A stretch of 64,000 bases of DNA from Xenorhabdus hominickii (GCF_002632725.1 NZ_NJAI01000001.1:867077-931076), one strand, 5' to 3'; counted from the stretch's first letter, positions 51,068 through 60,537 are shown. Numbers and translations: made by a program. Notes: generated from the letters alone by a model not told the origin.

Positions 51068-53110
51068 TTATCCAGCAATACCATAACTCTTCAGCATTGC
51101 ATCCAGTTGTGGTTCGCGACCACGGAAGCGAATAAACAGCGTCATTGGATTTTCTGAGCCGCCACGGCTCAAGATATTATCGAGGAATGACAGACCAGTT
51201 GTACGATTGAAAATGCCTTCTTCTGAGAAGCGGGAGTACGCATCTGCTGCCAGAACATCTGCCCAAAGATAGCTGTAATAACCCGCAGCATAACCCCCAT
51301 TAAAGATATGGCTAAAGGAGTTAGGGAAGCGTCCCCAATCAGGTGATGGCACAACAGAAACTTGTTTTTTCACTGACTGCAAAATTTGCAGGATTTGCGC
51401 CCCTTTGGCTGGATCATACTCAACATGCAGACGGAAATCGAACAAGCCAAACTCAAGCTGACGCAGAATTCTCATGGCCGCCTGATAATTTTTGGCTGCC
51501 AGCATACTATCCAGCATCTCCTGTGGCAGAGGTTCCTTGGTCTGATAATGACCAGAAATAAATGCCAGTGCTTCCGGCTCCCAGCACCAGTTCTCCATAA
51601 ACTGGCTTGGACATTCGACAGCATCCCACGGTACACCGCTGATGCCGGCAACGTCCAAAGCTTCAATCTGGGTCAACATATGATGCAGACCGTGCCCAAA
51701 CTCATGGAACAGAGTAGTGACTTCATCGTGCGTGAACAGTGCAGGCTGATCACCCACTGGCTTGTTGAAGTTACACGTCAGGTAAGCGACAGGGTTTTGC
51801 AATTCGCCAGAAGCATGACGCATTCTGCCGACATAACTGTCCATCCACGCGCCACCACGTTTATTTTCGCGGGCGTAGAGATCTAAATAGAAACTGCCAC
51901 GCAAGACCTGTTTCTCATCATATAGCTCAAAGAAACGGACATCAGAATGCCAGGTATCCACATCATGACGCTCTTTGGCGGTGATGCCATAAATACGGCG
52001 AACCACTTCAAACAGCCCTTCCAGTGCACGTTGTTCAGGGAAGTAAGGACGAAGTTCTTCATCATTGATGGAGAAATCATGCTGTTTTTGTTTCTCGCTG
52101 TAATACGCCAGATCCCATGCTTCCAGATCATCAGCACAATATTGTGATTCTGCGAATTCGGTGAGCTCATCCAGCTCGTCTTCACCTTGTTGATGGGCAC
52201 GATTGGCCAGATCATTCAAGAAATCGAGGACTTGCTGAGGAGTTTTAGCCATTTTAGTGGCAAGGGAGTTTTCTGCATAGTTCTTGAAACTCAGCAATTG
52301 GGCGAGTTCATGACGCAACGCGAGTATTTCCGCCATAATATCATTGTTATCCCACTTCCCGGCATTCGGGCCTTGATCGGAAGCACGAGTCGTATAGGCG
52401 TAATACATTTCTTTGCGCAATTCACGATTATCGGCATAGGTCATGACAGGCAGATAACTTGGCATATTGAGCGTCAGCAACCATCCTTCCTGTCCTTTGG
52501 CTTCAGCGGCAGCCTTGGCAGCCGCTTTGGCACTATCAGGCAGACCTTCCAGCTCGCACTCATCGGTAATCAGCTTAGTCCATCCCATTGTGGCATCCAG
52601 CACATTATTGCCGAATTTCGCGCCAAGTTCAGATAAACGGGCGGTAATTTCACCGTAACGTTTCTGTTTTTCTTCTGGCAAGCCAATACCACTCAAATTA
52701 AAATCAAGCAAGGTATCTTCGATAACCTTACGTTGCGGCTGGGAAAGTGTATTAAAAGCTTCACTCGCCTTCAGTGACTTATACGCTTGATATAGCCCCT
52801 TGTGCTGCCCTAACCAAGTACTGAATTCAGAGAGCAGAGGCAGACTTTGCTCATAGGCTTCGCGAAGTTCCGGACTATTTTTGACGGCATTCAGGTGACT
52901 GATAGGCGACCTGACACGGTCAAGCTTATCTTTCTCTTCGGAAATTGGCTGGCACAGATTATCCCAAGTAAAAGCGGAGTTTTCGGTCAGAATCTTCTCA
53001 ATTACTTGACGGTAGTTGGCTAACGTCTCTTTCACAGCAGGCACGACATGTTTTGGTTCAATTGCAGAGAATTTAGGCAATGCAGAAGATGTCAGTAACG
53101 GGTTAGTCAT
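51068..53110 (-). CDS. prlC: Oligopeptidase A
   Basis: An M3 zinc metallopeptidase degrading short peptides and cleaved signal peptides in the cytoplasm. 680 residues from the ATG at 53110 (MTNPLLTSSALPKF), as in E. coli; the frame is open 33 codons further but that extension is not conserved. The zinc motif TLFHEFGHGLHHM is near residue 465, with the third ligand region further on. Confidence 0.96.
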   Translation of the reverse strand: MTNPLLTSSALPKFSAIEPKHVVPAVKETLANYRQVIEKILTENSAFTWDNLCQPISEEKDKLDRVRSPISHLNAVKNSPELREAYEQSLPLLSEFSTWLGQHKGLYQAYKSLKASEAFNTLSQPQRKVIEDTLLDFNLSGIGLPEEKQKRYGEITARLSELGAKFGNNVLDATMGWTKLITDECELEGLPDSAKAAAKAAAEAKGQEGWLLTLNMPSYLPVMTYADNRELRKEMYYAYTTRASDQGPNAGKWDNNDIMAEILALRHELAQLLSFKNYAENSLATKMAKTPQQVLDFLNDLANRAHQQGEDELDELTEFAESQYCADDLEAWDLAYYSEKQKQHDFSINDEELRPYFPEQRALEGLFEVVRRIYGITAKERHDVDTWHSDVRFFELYDEKQVLRGSFYLDLYARENKRGGAWMDSYVGRMRHASGELQNPVAYLTCNFNKPVGDQPALFTHDEVTTLFHEFGHGLHHMLTQIEALDVAGISGVPWDAVECPSQFMENWCWEPEALAFISGHYQTKEPLPQEMLDSMLAAKNYQAAMRILRQLEFGLFDFRLHVEYDPAKGAQILQILQSVKKQVSVVPSPDWGRFPNSFSHIFNGGYAAGYYSYLWADVLAADAYSRFSEEGIFNRTTGLSFLDNILSRGGSENPMTLFIRFRGREPQLDAMLKSYGIAG

Positions 53111-53289
53111 AATGAGCGCCTTATATGTGTATTTGGGTATATGCTGAAACCAGCCTGATACCGCAAGGGGTTGTTGACGATAGATGGGGATAAGATACCG
53201 TGAGTTCAATGCTAATGCCGCACTTTTATACTTAAAATCCGGCTCTTTTTATATCAGAGATCTGAGAAGTGACTAATATGTTTAGGTAT

Positions 53290-53425
53290 ATCTTAGAGCC
53301 TAATAGGGTAGGTGCTGAATTACATTTTTGCTGTCTACGTTCATTCAATTCAGTCATATAGTCAGCTATGCTTTCGGGGATCGATTACCTTGCCGTTTAA
53401 TACAGTTAGAAACCTATTGGATATA
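53290..53425 (-). repeat. Degenerate intergenic repeat, copy B
   Basis: On the minus strand it starts TATATCCAATAGGTTTCTAA and contains AAGCATAGCTGACTATATG and TGACTGAATTGAATGAACG, aligning along its length with copy A at 5339-5482. It fills most of the 346-bp gap between prlC and the GNAT pseudogene. Confidence 0.65.
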
Positions 53426-53456
53426 TGCCGAAGAATAAATGTTGGAAGGTGAAAAT

Positions 53457-53905
53457 ATGAAACAACATCTCCATTGGGAAAAAGAAACTTATCAAGTTTC
53501 AACAGATAAATCTCTATTAGATATACCGGCTATCCACCAATTTCTTACGCGTTCCCGTTGGGCTGAAGGCATTGATCTCGAAACAGTAAAATATTCTATT
53601 GAAAACAGCCTGACGTTTGGGTTGTACAAAGATAAAACCTAAATAGGATTTGCGAGACTCGTAACAGATTTTGCTACTTTCGGCTATCTATGTGATGTGT
53701 ATGTATTAGAAGAGTATCAGAAACAGCAATTAGGTGGTTGGTTAATGGCGTGCTGTCAATCTCATCCTATTGTGCAGCGATTACGGAGGATCATGCTCGT
53801 CACGACAACGGCCCGTGGTTATATGAAAAATTTGGTTATTCTCCTGTTAATCATGAAAATAGTGTTTGGCAAATAGTTCGACCTGATATTTATAGAAAAG
53901 AGTGA
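53457..53905 (+). pseudogene. GNAT acetyltransferase broken by a stop and a frameshift
   Basis: Starts at ATG 53457 and reads about 60 residues to an in-frame TAA at 53640-53642, where the family would have a residue before IGFARLVTD (CAA to TAA is the simplest cause). The same frame continues with FGYLCDVYVLEEYQKQQLG, the acetyl-CoA region, and MLVTTTARG. A one-base loss near 53817 then moves it to the frame encoding LYEKFGYSPV and VWQIVRPDIYRKE. With both repaired it would be about 150 residues of YjdJ/YitH-like GNAT. Non-functional as sequenced. Confidence 0.85.
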
Positions 53906-53937
53906 TTCTATTTTAGTATTTTTATGCGTTTTTCATA

Positions 53938-53971
53938 ATAAAAACTCAAGGAAAGAGAGTTTTCCTTGAGT
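53938..53971 (-). terminator. Terminator of the LprI-like gene
   Basis: ACTCAAGGAAA GAGAG TTTTCCTTGAGT; on the minus strand the stem is followed by TTTTTATTAT. It lies 16 bp after the stop. Confidence 0.85.
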
Positions 53972-53986
53972 CCTGAATATTTTCTA

Positions 53987-54313
53987 TCAAATCGGCTTAT
54001 CTATCGAATTATAAAGCGTATCCAGTTCATTAATACGCTGATGATAACTCTTGATCAGGCATGACGTATCCGCCTTGCATTGTTGGCGCTGTTTCAGCCA
54101 TGCCTTTTGACTATCATATATCTCGCCAGATACTCCCATCGCGAATAATCCTCGTAGGAAGTTGTATTTCACACTTAACTCCACATCCAGATCATTCAGC
54201 TTTAGGTTTGAACAAATAGTTTTTTCATCCGGAGCCTTGGCTCTTGCACAATCAAAACTGGCTGCGAAACTGAGTGGAGACAGAATAAGTAACAGAAAAA
54301 ATAAATATTTCAT
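53987..54313 (-). CDS. LprI-type (DUF1311) exported protein
   Basis: 108 residues with a signal peptide (about 1-18, ending SFAAS) and a lysozyme-inhibitor LprI-like domain: FDCARAKAPDEKTICSN with paired cysteines, DLDVELSVKYN, SQKAWLKQRQQC and CLIKSYHQRI. Such proteins are periplasmic or surface-exposed; some inhibit lysozyme. The ATG is the base after the stop of the previous gene, so the two are co-translated. Confidence 0.8.
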   Translation of the reverse strand: MKYLFFLLLILSPLSFAASFDCARAKAPDEKTICSNLKLNDLDVELSVKYNFLRGLFAMGVSGEIYDSQKAWLKQRQQCKADTSCLIKSYHQRINELDTLYNSIDKPI

Positions 54314-54793
54314 TTACTTCTCCTTCTTAGGTGGAACTACAGGTCCCGGTCCTGTTTGTAATTTGGGTGGTACTATTTTTTCAAACTTGAATGATTGCGC
54401 TTTGCCATTTGCATCTAATTTGCAGGTGAATTTAATGTTGTTCCAGCCGTCATCCGTCCGATACATACCTATGCCGATTAATTCAGAAGAATTCTCCAGC
54501 CTTATGTCATTTGGCGAGTCAATACCAAGGAAAACTTTATCAGCATCTTTATATTGTTGTTTAATAACGGATAAAGCCAAAGGACGACAAATAAACTCTG
54601 CGACTTTTTTGGTTTCTGACCAACTGTCTACCATTGGCAGTGCAGATTTATCTGTAATTTGTTCATTAATTTGTTGTTGCAGGTATTTTTTTTGAGTTTT
54701 GGATAATGGAGTTGATGAGAGTTGTGCTTGTATAGAGGCGGAAAAAAGAAAGCAACTTACACCAAAATAGGTTAAGTATTTTGAATTAATCAT
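54314..54793 (-). CDS. Exported protein, DUF930-like
   Basis: 159 residues with a signal peptide (about 1-23, cleavage near IQAQ). The body VAEFICRPLALSV, ADKVFLGID, IGMYRTDDGWNNIKFTCKLD resembles DUF930 proteins of unknown function; two cysteines probably pair. The tail is Pro/Lys-rich. Forms a two-gene unit with the LprI-like gene and lies 90 bp downstream of the phospholipase gene on the same strand. Confidence 0.6.
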   Translation of the reverse strand: MINSKYLTYFGVSCFLFSASIQAQLSSTPLSKTQKKYLQQQINEQITDKSALPMVDSWSETKKVAEFICRPLALSVIKQQYKDADKVFLGIDSPNDIRLENSSELIGIGMYRTDDGWNNIKFTCKLDANGKAQSFKFEKIVPPKLQTGPGPVVPPKKEK

Positions 54794-54883
54794 AGCAGGT
54801 TTACTCCGAGCATGAAGTTAGCAAGAGTATGGCACAGGTTTTTGGCCTGTGCCATCACATGAATATAGCCTTTTCACCTATTG

Positions 54884-56248
54884 CTATGTTGAATGTATTT
54901 TATAATTAATGGCTAAAGCGAATGCAGTTATATTTGTATCTAAGACGTTATCAACATGGATGATATTGGGATATGAAGATGAGTCGATAACTCTATAGGG
55001 AAACGTTGATAAGTGTTGATTTGCGTACTCTGCCATTTCCTTAATACTCTTAACTAACGGAAGTGGACATCCCGCGGATTGAAGAGAATTTTGGGTTAAC
55101 GTCCAAGATAATAAAAAATACTTATTTTTAGAATATTTATTCATCTTAGCAATTTGATCATCAGACATCTTCTTGAAATCATTTGTATTGGAATACTTAT
55201 TATACATATTAAGATCACTAAAGTAGAAAAATCCTTTTTTATATCGTTCTCCTAAATTAATATTGTTATTGCTATCTTTTTCTTTTCCTACTATAAATAG
55301 AACAGCAGCATGGGAACCATTATCAGTAAATTTATTTAATGTTATCTGTGACAGAGAAAGAGGTTTGTTTGTTTCTGCTTCATCATGATGATAGAGATAG
55401 TTGACATCATCTAATATAGTAAATAATTTACCCCATTCTTCTTTTGTAAAGGGGCGATAAGAATTATTGCCAAGATCAGTATTAAGGGTATGAGCAAGTC
55501 TGATAATAATTAATTCATTATTTTTTTGTGTGAATGTATTTATGGCATCGATCATAGATTGGATTGATTCGCCGTTTGCACCTTGCCAGGTAAGTGCCAA
55601 ATGAGCGTAATGACCTGTAAGGAAATGGCCATCACTGATTACGGGTCTGATATCAAAGTACCTTATCCCTAAATTCAATTGCCCTAATATATCATGGGTT
55701 TGAGTAAGTGTATTACATTCACTACTTAACCCAGTTTTAGACGTTATTTTACTCATGCCAGCATCATGAGAGCCAGTGATACAGATTGATTCTAATGGCA
55801 GATCCCCCAACAGCTTCCAATTGTCATTCATCCAACTTTCAGTTTTTAGGTTCGTTCCTGTATATCTTCTTTCTTCGCCTGAAAGTATAAATGTGACTAT
55901 TGAATCTGGATACCAGCCTAGTATTAATGTCGAACCTGGTAAGTTCCCGTCTGTCCTTAAGCTTTTGAAGTAAATACTGATTACAAATAATCCCTTGTCA
56001 TTATGATATTTTGCAATCACTTGTAAACTACTTTCATTTGAATCAAGTAATTTATATTCAGCCATGCCCGTATCAAGGTTATGATCATTAAGAATCCAAT
56101 CACTTCTTTCTATTAATGCTTCTGTCGCACTTTTGGATTTTATTTTTTCTGGAAAATTCCAGTGATTCATTTGATAAGATTCACTCTTAACTCTTACCCA
56201 ATCAATATTTGTATTATTGATTAGAGATAAATTTACACTATCGCCCAT
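54884..56248 (-). CDS. PI-PLC-like phospholipase with an N-terminal beta-rich domain
   Basis: 454 residues. Residues about 145-450 are a phosphatidylinositol-specific phospholipase C X domain: ICITGSHDAGMS with catalytic His161, GIRYFDIRP (194-202) and HFLTGHY with His213. Residues 1-135 form a separate beta-rich domain (VNLSLINNTNIDWVRV, STLILGWYPDSIVTFIL) of the type seen in actinoporin- or aegerolysin-like membrane-binding proteins, though the family is not certain. No signal peptide is visible. AT-rich, with no closely linked secretion gene. A candidate virulence factor attacking host membranes. Confidence 0.75.
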   Translation of the reverse strand: MGDSVNLSLINNTNIDWVRVKSESYQMNHWNFPEKIKSKSATEALIERSDWILNDHNLDTGMAEYKLLDSNESSLQVIAKYHNDKGLFVISIYFKSLRTDGNLPGSTLILGWYPDSIVTFILSGEERRYTGTNLKTESWMNDNWKLLGDLPLESICITGSHDAGMSKITSKTGLSSECNTLTQTHDILGQLNLGIRYFDIRPVISDGHFLTGHYAHLALTWQGANGESIQSMIDAINTFTQKNNELIIIRLAHTLNTDLGNNSYRPFTKEEWGKLFTILDDVNYLYHHDEAETNKPLSLSQITLNKFTDNGSHAAVLFIVGKEKDSNNNINLGERYKKGFFYFSDLNMYNKYSNTNDFKKMSDDQIAKMNKYSKNKYFLLSWTLTQNSLQSAGCPLPLVKSIKEMAEYANQHLSTFPYRVIDSSSYPNIIHVDNVLDTNITAFALAINYKIHST

Positions 56249-56388
56249 AATAACCTCTTTTGTTAAATAAAAATTATGTTCCTAAGATTTTTTCTGAGTT
56301 GGTTATATTTGAGTATAGTGTAAATAAAAAATATGATTGAAAAATTAACCACTATTTTTATCGACTGGATTTGGTTTGATAAATAAGG

Positions 56389-56420
56389 AATAACCTCGTC
56401 CGATTAGAGACGAGGTTATT
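56389..56420 (-). terminator. treC terminator
   Basis: AATAACCTCGTC ... GACGAGGTTATT, a perfect 12-bp stem 54 bp after the treC stop, followed by TTCCTTATTT on the minus strand. Confidence 0.75.
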
Positions 56421-56473
56421 ATGTTATTAAATTTAAGTTATTTATCTTAATTAATAATGATTAAGTAAAATCA

Positions 56474-58135
56474 CTATTCTGCTATTAAGTATATTGCTTC
56501 ATAAGGTTTAATTTGCATATCATGACCTACTTCTGTAGGAAATTGATAATTGTTTATTAATGCCCGCCATTCTTTATCAGTGAGAGAAATTTCTGGAGAC
56601 CAAAGCTGTGTTTCATTGCTTAGGTTTGCAATAACCAGCAAAGTTTGCTCCTGCCAACGACGCAGATAACACCACAGTGATGGATGCTCAGGTAACAAAT
56701 CCAGATAATCACCATATGTTAGAACGGGTTGTTGCTTCCTCAATTTAACTAAATCTTGGTAGCAATAGAAGACCGAATCTTTATCCTGTAATGCGGCTTC
56801 GGCATTGATCTCTGGATAATTACTACAAGGTGCAATCCACGGTGTACCCGTAGTAAAACCCGCATTCGTTGAGTCATCCCATTGCATGGGGGTTCGACTA
56901 TTATCACGAGACTTCTGCGCTAAAATAGCCAGTATCTCCTCTGGCTGCATACCTTGATCAATCCGTTCCTGATGCATATTCAGGCTTTCGATATCCCTAT
57001 ATTCTTCGATACTTGTAAAGTGAGGGTTCGTCATGCCCAACTCTTCACCCTGATAGATATATGGGGTGCCCTGCATACCATGTAGCACCATTGCCAGCAT
57101 TTTAGCGGAGATTTTGTGGTACTGATGCTCATCTCCAAATCGTGACACAATGCGGGGTTGATCATGGTTACACCAGAAAAGCGCATTCCATGCTTTTTGA
57201 TGCATACCTTGTTGCCACGTTGAGAAAATCTTTTTCAGGGCAATAAAATCAGGCTTGGCGATAGTCCATTTTTCGCCATTCGGATAATCAACTTTCAGAT
57301 GATGAAAATTAAATGTCATGGACAGCGCGGCTCCATCCAGTGCGCTATAGCGGAGACAGTGCTCAAGCCCCGTGGATGACATTTCACCGACGGTCATTAA
57401 TCCTTTAGGTTGGAAAACATCACGGCTCATTTCCTGCAGAAATTCATGTATCCGAGGGCCATCGGTGTAGAATCGGCGGCCATCACCGCGATCATCATTA
57501 GGATAATCCTGCTGCTTTGAGACGAGATTAACAACATCCAGCCGCAATCCATCAACACCACGATCAGCCCAGAACTCACAGATTTTTTTCAGCTCGGTGC
57601 GAACAGGTTCATGCTCCCAATTTAAATCGGCCTGTTCTGTCGCAAATAGATGGAGGTAATACTGCTGGCTCTCTGCATGCCATTGCCACGCATTACCACC
57701 AAATTTAGACTTCCAGTTATTGGGCAGGGAATTGTTGACACTGTCTTGCCAGATATAAAACTGGCGGTAAGGACTATGAATATCTTGTGCCGCTTGGAAC
57801 CACGGATGTTGAGTGGATGTGTGATTAAAGACCATATCTAAAATGATGCGAATGCCACGTTGATGAGCATTCTTCACCAAATTATCAAAGTCCTCTATCG
57901 AGCCATAATCAGGATTGATTGCGCAGTAATCGGCTACATCATAACCATTATCCACTTGTGGAGATGGATAAATGGGCGTGATCCAGATAGCTTCCACGCC
58001 AATGTGTTGTAAATAATCCAGCCGCTGGGTGATCCCGTTGATATCCCCTGTGCCACTCCCGGTACTATCCTGAAAACTTTTTGGATAAATTTGGTAGATA
58101 ACGCTATCCATCCACCATGGTTTTTGTTCGGTCAT
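56474..58135 (-). CDS. treC: Trehalose-6-phosphate hydrolase
   Basis: A GH13 enzyme splitting trehalose-6-P into glucose and glucose-6-P. 553 residues from the ATG at 58135 (MTEQKPWW), matching the E. coli start; the frame is open 19 codons upstream. Motifs: VIYQIYPKSFQDS, DMVFNHTS, GLRLDVVNLV with the nucleophile Asp, TVGEMS with the acid/base Glu, and FWCNHDQPR. Follows treB by 57 bp. Trehalose is the main insect haemolymph sugar, which suits the inferred host. Confidence 0.96.
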   Translation of the reverse strand: MTEQKPWWMDSVIYQIYPKSFQDSTGSGTGDINGITQRLDYLQHIGVEAIWITPIYPSPQVDNGYDVADYCAINPDYGSIEDFDNLVKNAHQRGIRIILDMVFNHTSTQHPWFQAAQDIHSPYRQFYIWQDSVNNSLPNNWKSKFGGNAWQWHAESQQYYLHLFATEQADLNWEHEPVRTELKKICEFWADRGVDGLRLDVVNLVSKQQDYPNDDRGDGRRFYTDGPRIHEFLQEMSRDVFQPKGLMTVGEMSSTGLEHCLRYSALDGAALSMTFNFHHLKVDYPNGEKWTIAKPDFIALKKIFSTWQQGMHQKAWNALFWCNHDQPRIVSRFGDEHQYHKISAKMLAMVLHGMQGTPYIYQGEELGMTNPHFTSIEEYRDIESLNMHQERIDQGMQPEEILAILAQKSRDNSRTPMQWDDSTNAGFTTGTPWIAPCSNYPEINAEAALQDKDSVFYCYQDLVKLRKQQPVLTYGDYLDLLPEHPSLWCYLRRWQEQTLLVIANLSNETQLWSPEISLTDKEWRALINNYQFPTEVGHDMQIKPYEAIYLIAE

Positions 58136-58192
58136 AAATATACCTGCATACCTGCTAATGAATGTACTTGCTAATTGAATGCACCTGCACAA

Positions 58193-59626
58193 TTAATTGG
58201 TTAGATCATTGGGCAAGAGTGTTTTGCGTTCATTTCTACGATAAACCAGAACGGTCAGTAGCAATGGCACAATAATCGCGACGAGCATGGCGATAAGGAA
58301 AACCATCCAGAACTGCGGCTTGATAGAAAGAATTCCTGGTATTCCCCCAACACCGATGCCATTAGCGGTCACTTGGTTGAGTCCACAGATAAGCCCTGCC
58401 AGACTTGCCCCAATCATCGCGCAGAACATTGGATAGCGATACTTGAGGTTAATACCATACATGGCAGGCTCAGTGACACCAAGATAGGCTGAAATTGCTG
58501 CGGGGATGGAAACTTCGCGTTCTTTTTTCTTCTTACTTGCCCAGATAATTCCGGCTACTGCGGAGCCTTGGGCGATATTGGATAGCGCAATAATAGGCCA
58601 GATTGGGGTTCCTCCTGTGCTCTGGATCATTTGTAGGTCAATAGCCAGAGTGGTTTGGTGTACACCTGTAATAACGAGCGGAGCGTAGAAGAAACCGAAC
58701 AAAGCGGCACCGATGGGGGCAAAACTACCTGTCATCAACCCTTTGACTGCCCAAGCAACGCCGTCACCGATAGCGCGTCCAGCAGGGCCTATCAGCGCGT
58801 GGGCAAGGAAAACAGCCAGCAGCAGGGAGGTTACAGGGACAATCACAAGGTAGAGATAATCCGGCACCCATTTTTTCAGCCGGGTTTCAATCCATCCCAA
58901 CGTTAGACCAGCGAGTAAGGAAGGAATGACCTGCGCCTGATAACCGACCTTAGAAATTGTAAACCAGCCGAAATTCCAGATTTCGGGGGTTTGCTGCCCA
59001 AGTAGGTAAGCATTCATTAATTGTGGAGAAACCAGCGTAATCCCCAGGATAATCCCTAAGATAGGGGTTCCTCCCATTTTTTTGACGGCAGACCAACAAA
59101 TACCGACAGGGAGATAAAAGAATATTGCCTCACCGATCAACCAAAGGAAATCATAGATGTTTTTCCAGACAGGATGAAGTTGTGCAAGTGATTTACCATC
59201 GCTAAAGGGGATATCCCCGATGAGGTTACGAAAACCAAGAATTAAACCACCGCTGATGAGGGCGGGCAGTAATGGGAAAAAGATCTCAGCAAAATGTGAA
59301 ATTGCATTCTCATACCATTTCATATTTTGGCGAGCGGCTTGTTTAACTTCTTCTTTATCAGCGGATTGTTTTCCGGTCGTTTCAAGCAAGGCTTTATAAT
59401 AAACATCCACATTCGTTCCAATGACCACCTGAAACTGCCCGGCATTGGTGAAGCAGCCTTTGACCATCGATAATTCTTCAATGGCTTTGGCATCTGCATT
59501 TTCTGGTGTATTGAGAACGAATCTGAGACGAGTAATGCAATGTGTGACGGAAGCGATATTCTCTTTTCCACCAATTAAGGTGATAAGATTATCAATATCC
59601 TTTTGATTTATTTGTTTTTTCTTCAT
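58193..59626 (-). CDS. treB: PTS trehalose-specific EIIBC
   Basis: 477 residues (E. coli 473). The N-terminal EIIB domain has the phosphorylated cysteine in SVTHCITRLRF (Cys30); a linker and an EIIC domain with about ten membrane helices follow. Imports trehalose as trehalose-6-P. No EIIA domain; the glucose EIIA normally serves. No treR in the window. Confidence 0.96.
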   Translation of the reverse strand: MKKKQINQKDIDNLITLIGGKENIASVTHCITRLRFVLNTPENADAKAIEELSMVKGCFTNAGQFQVVIGTNVDVYYKALLETTGKQSADKEEVKQAARQNMKWYENAISHFAEIFFPLLPALISGGLILGFRNLIGDIPFSDGKSLAQLHPVWKNIYDFLWLIGEAIFFYLPVGICWSAVKKMGGTPILGIILGITLVSPQLMNAYLLGQQTPEIWNFGWFTISKVGYQAQVIPSLLAGLTLGWIETRLKKWVPDYLYLVIVPVTSLLLAVFLAHALIGPAGRAIGDGVAWAVKGLMTGSFAPIGAALFGFFYAPLVITGVHQTTLAIDLQMIQSTGGTPIWPIIALSNIAQGSAVAGIIWASKKKKEREVSIPAAISAYLGVTEPAMYGINLKYRYPMFCAMIGASLAGLICGLNQVTANGIGVGGIPGILSIKPQFWMVFLIAMLVAIIVPLLLTVLVYRRNERKTLLPNDLTN

Positions 59627-59995
59627 GCCTTTTCTCCTTGGTGGGCAGGAGTGATAACTAATCGAATTGTGCGATTAACAGAATGATTACTCTCGTGATG
59701 AGATAGTGAATAGACTGAAATAATAGCTAATTTATCCTAGTTATATTTCGAGATTTTGAATATGAAAATATGTTTTGTTTGAGTTTTGGATCACATTTTC
59801 TCACATTGGATTGAAATTTAAGGTTTTTTATATTTCAAATGCTCATTGATAAAATTTTTTTGATTGCTTAGGTAATTAATGGATATTTATTATGTATTGT
59901 GTTGATTTTGTATTTACCTTTTCACACAAAAACAGCACTTCCTAACAGAATGCTGTTACATGATATCGGCTGTTTTTTCACTAAATCAAGTGTGT
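59627..59995. other. treB upstream region
   Basis: 369 bp, AT-rich, that should hold the treB promoter. No clear CRP or TreR site was confirmed, and no ORF. Confidence 0.4.
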
Positions 59996-60221
59996 TTATG
60001 AATTCATTCCATCATATGGTAAAATAAAGAAAGGTTCACATTCTTTCGCTTCACAACCCAGATAAATAGTTTTGTTGTTATTTTTAAATTCACTTATTCC
60101 ACCACCATTGATAGAGAAACTCCATATCTCATTATTTAATTTAGCAGTTCCATTTATATCACATGGTGTCTGAGAAAATGCGTTATATGGGTTGTGTTCA
60201 TAAAGTTGGTTGAGTAAGTTT
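59996..60221 (-). pseudogene. C-terminal remnant of an unrecognised small protein
   Basis: About 70 open codons with no start of their own, running on in frame from the yafQ tail to a TAA at 59996. The product includes AFSQTPCDING, IWSFSINGGGISEFKNNN and YLGCEAKECEPFFILPYDG; the spaced cysteines suggest an exported or lipoprotein-type fold. It is probably the tail of another gene joined to yafQ by a deletion. Family not recognised. Confidence 0.5.
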
Positions 60222-60410
60222 GAGGAATAAATGCCGCTAAGGTGAATATCAATATATTTAATTTTGTAGATAATAATCCAGTCTTATTCAATATAATCAT
60301 CCCGACATTCCTTATAATTCCCTTGTGGTGGGTGATATTTTATGGCGCTTCTGAGCCAATTTCAAATCCTTATGAAACTGTCCAGAGTATTCAATCTCCC
60401 GTTGTTTCAT
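60217..60410 (-). pseudogene. yafQ: yafQ toxin remnant with internal deletion
   Basis: ATG at 60410 begins MKQREIEYSGQFHKDLKLAQ and then KRHK, the N-terminus of the YafQ mRNA interferase. The family centre (about 45 residues) is missing. The sequence then resumes in another frame with ECRDDYIE, a stop where proline is expected, DWIIIYKI and a degenerate version of the RTGTHSDLF end. It cannot make toxin. Confidence 0.8.
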
Positions 60411-60416
60411 GATCTA

Positions 60417-60506
60417 TCAGATACCCAGTTTATCAAAGAGATCATCAGCATATTTTGCTTTATGAATATCAATCCCTTTTTCACTGTTAGCAATGATGCG
60501 TCCGGT
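60417..60506 (-). pseudogene. dinJ: dinJ antitoxin C-terminal remnant
   Basis: The last 29 or so codons read IIANSEKGIDIHKAKYADDL then FDKLGI and stop, matching the C-terminus of DinJ/RelB antitoxins, which wraps the YafQ toxin. The N-terminal half is gone; a stop and a hairpin lie just upstream. The yafQ remnant starts 6 bases after its stop, the normal dinJ-yafQ order. Confidence 0.75.
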
Positions 60507-60528
60507 TTATATTACCATTACCGGACGC
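60498..60528 (-). terminator. Hairpin after the M20 hydrolase gene
   Basis: GCGTCCGGT ... ACCGGACGC, a perfect 9-bp stem 10 bp after the repaired stop of the amidohydrolase gene. No T run, so terminator function is uncertain. Confidence 0.45.
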
Positions 60529-60537
60529 AAACGATAA

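Noticed and set aside
59771..59810. CRP site upstream of treB
   Set aside because: TTTGA and ATCACA elements occur but with the wrong spacing for a CRP dimer site.
60207..60300. Apparent signal peptide MIILNKTGLLSTKLNILIFT on the minus strand
   Set aside because: The neighbouring frame of the same bases encodes ECRDDYIE and DWIIIYKI of YafQ, a better explanation; the hydrophobic run is a frame-shifted coincidence.
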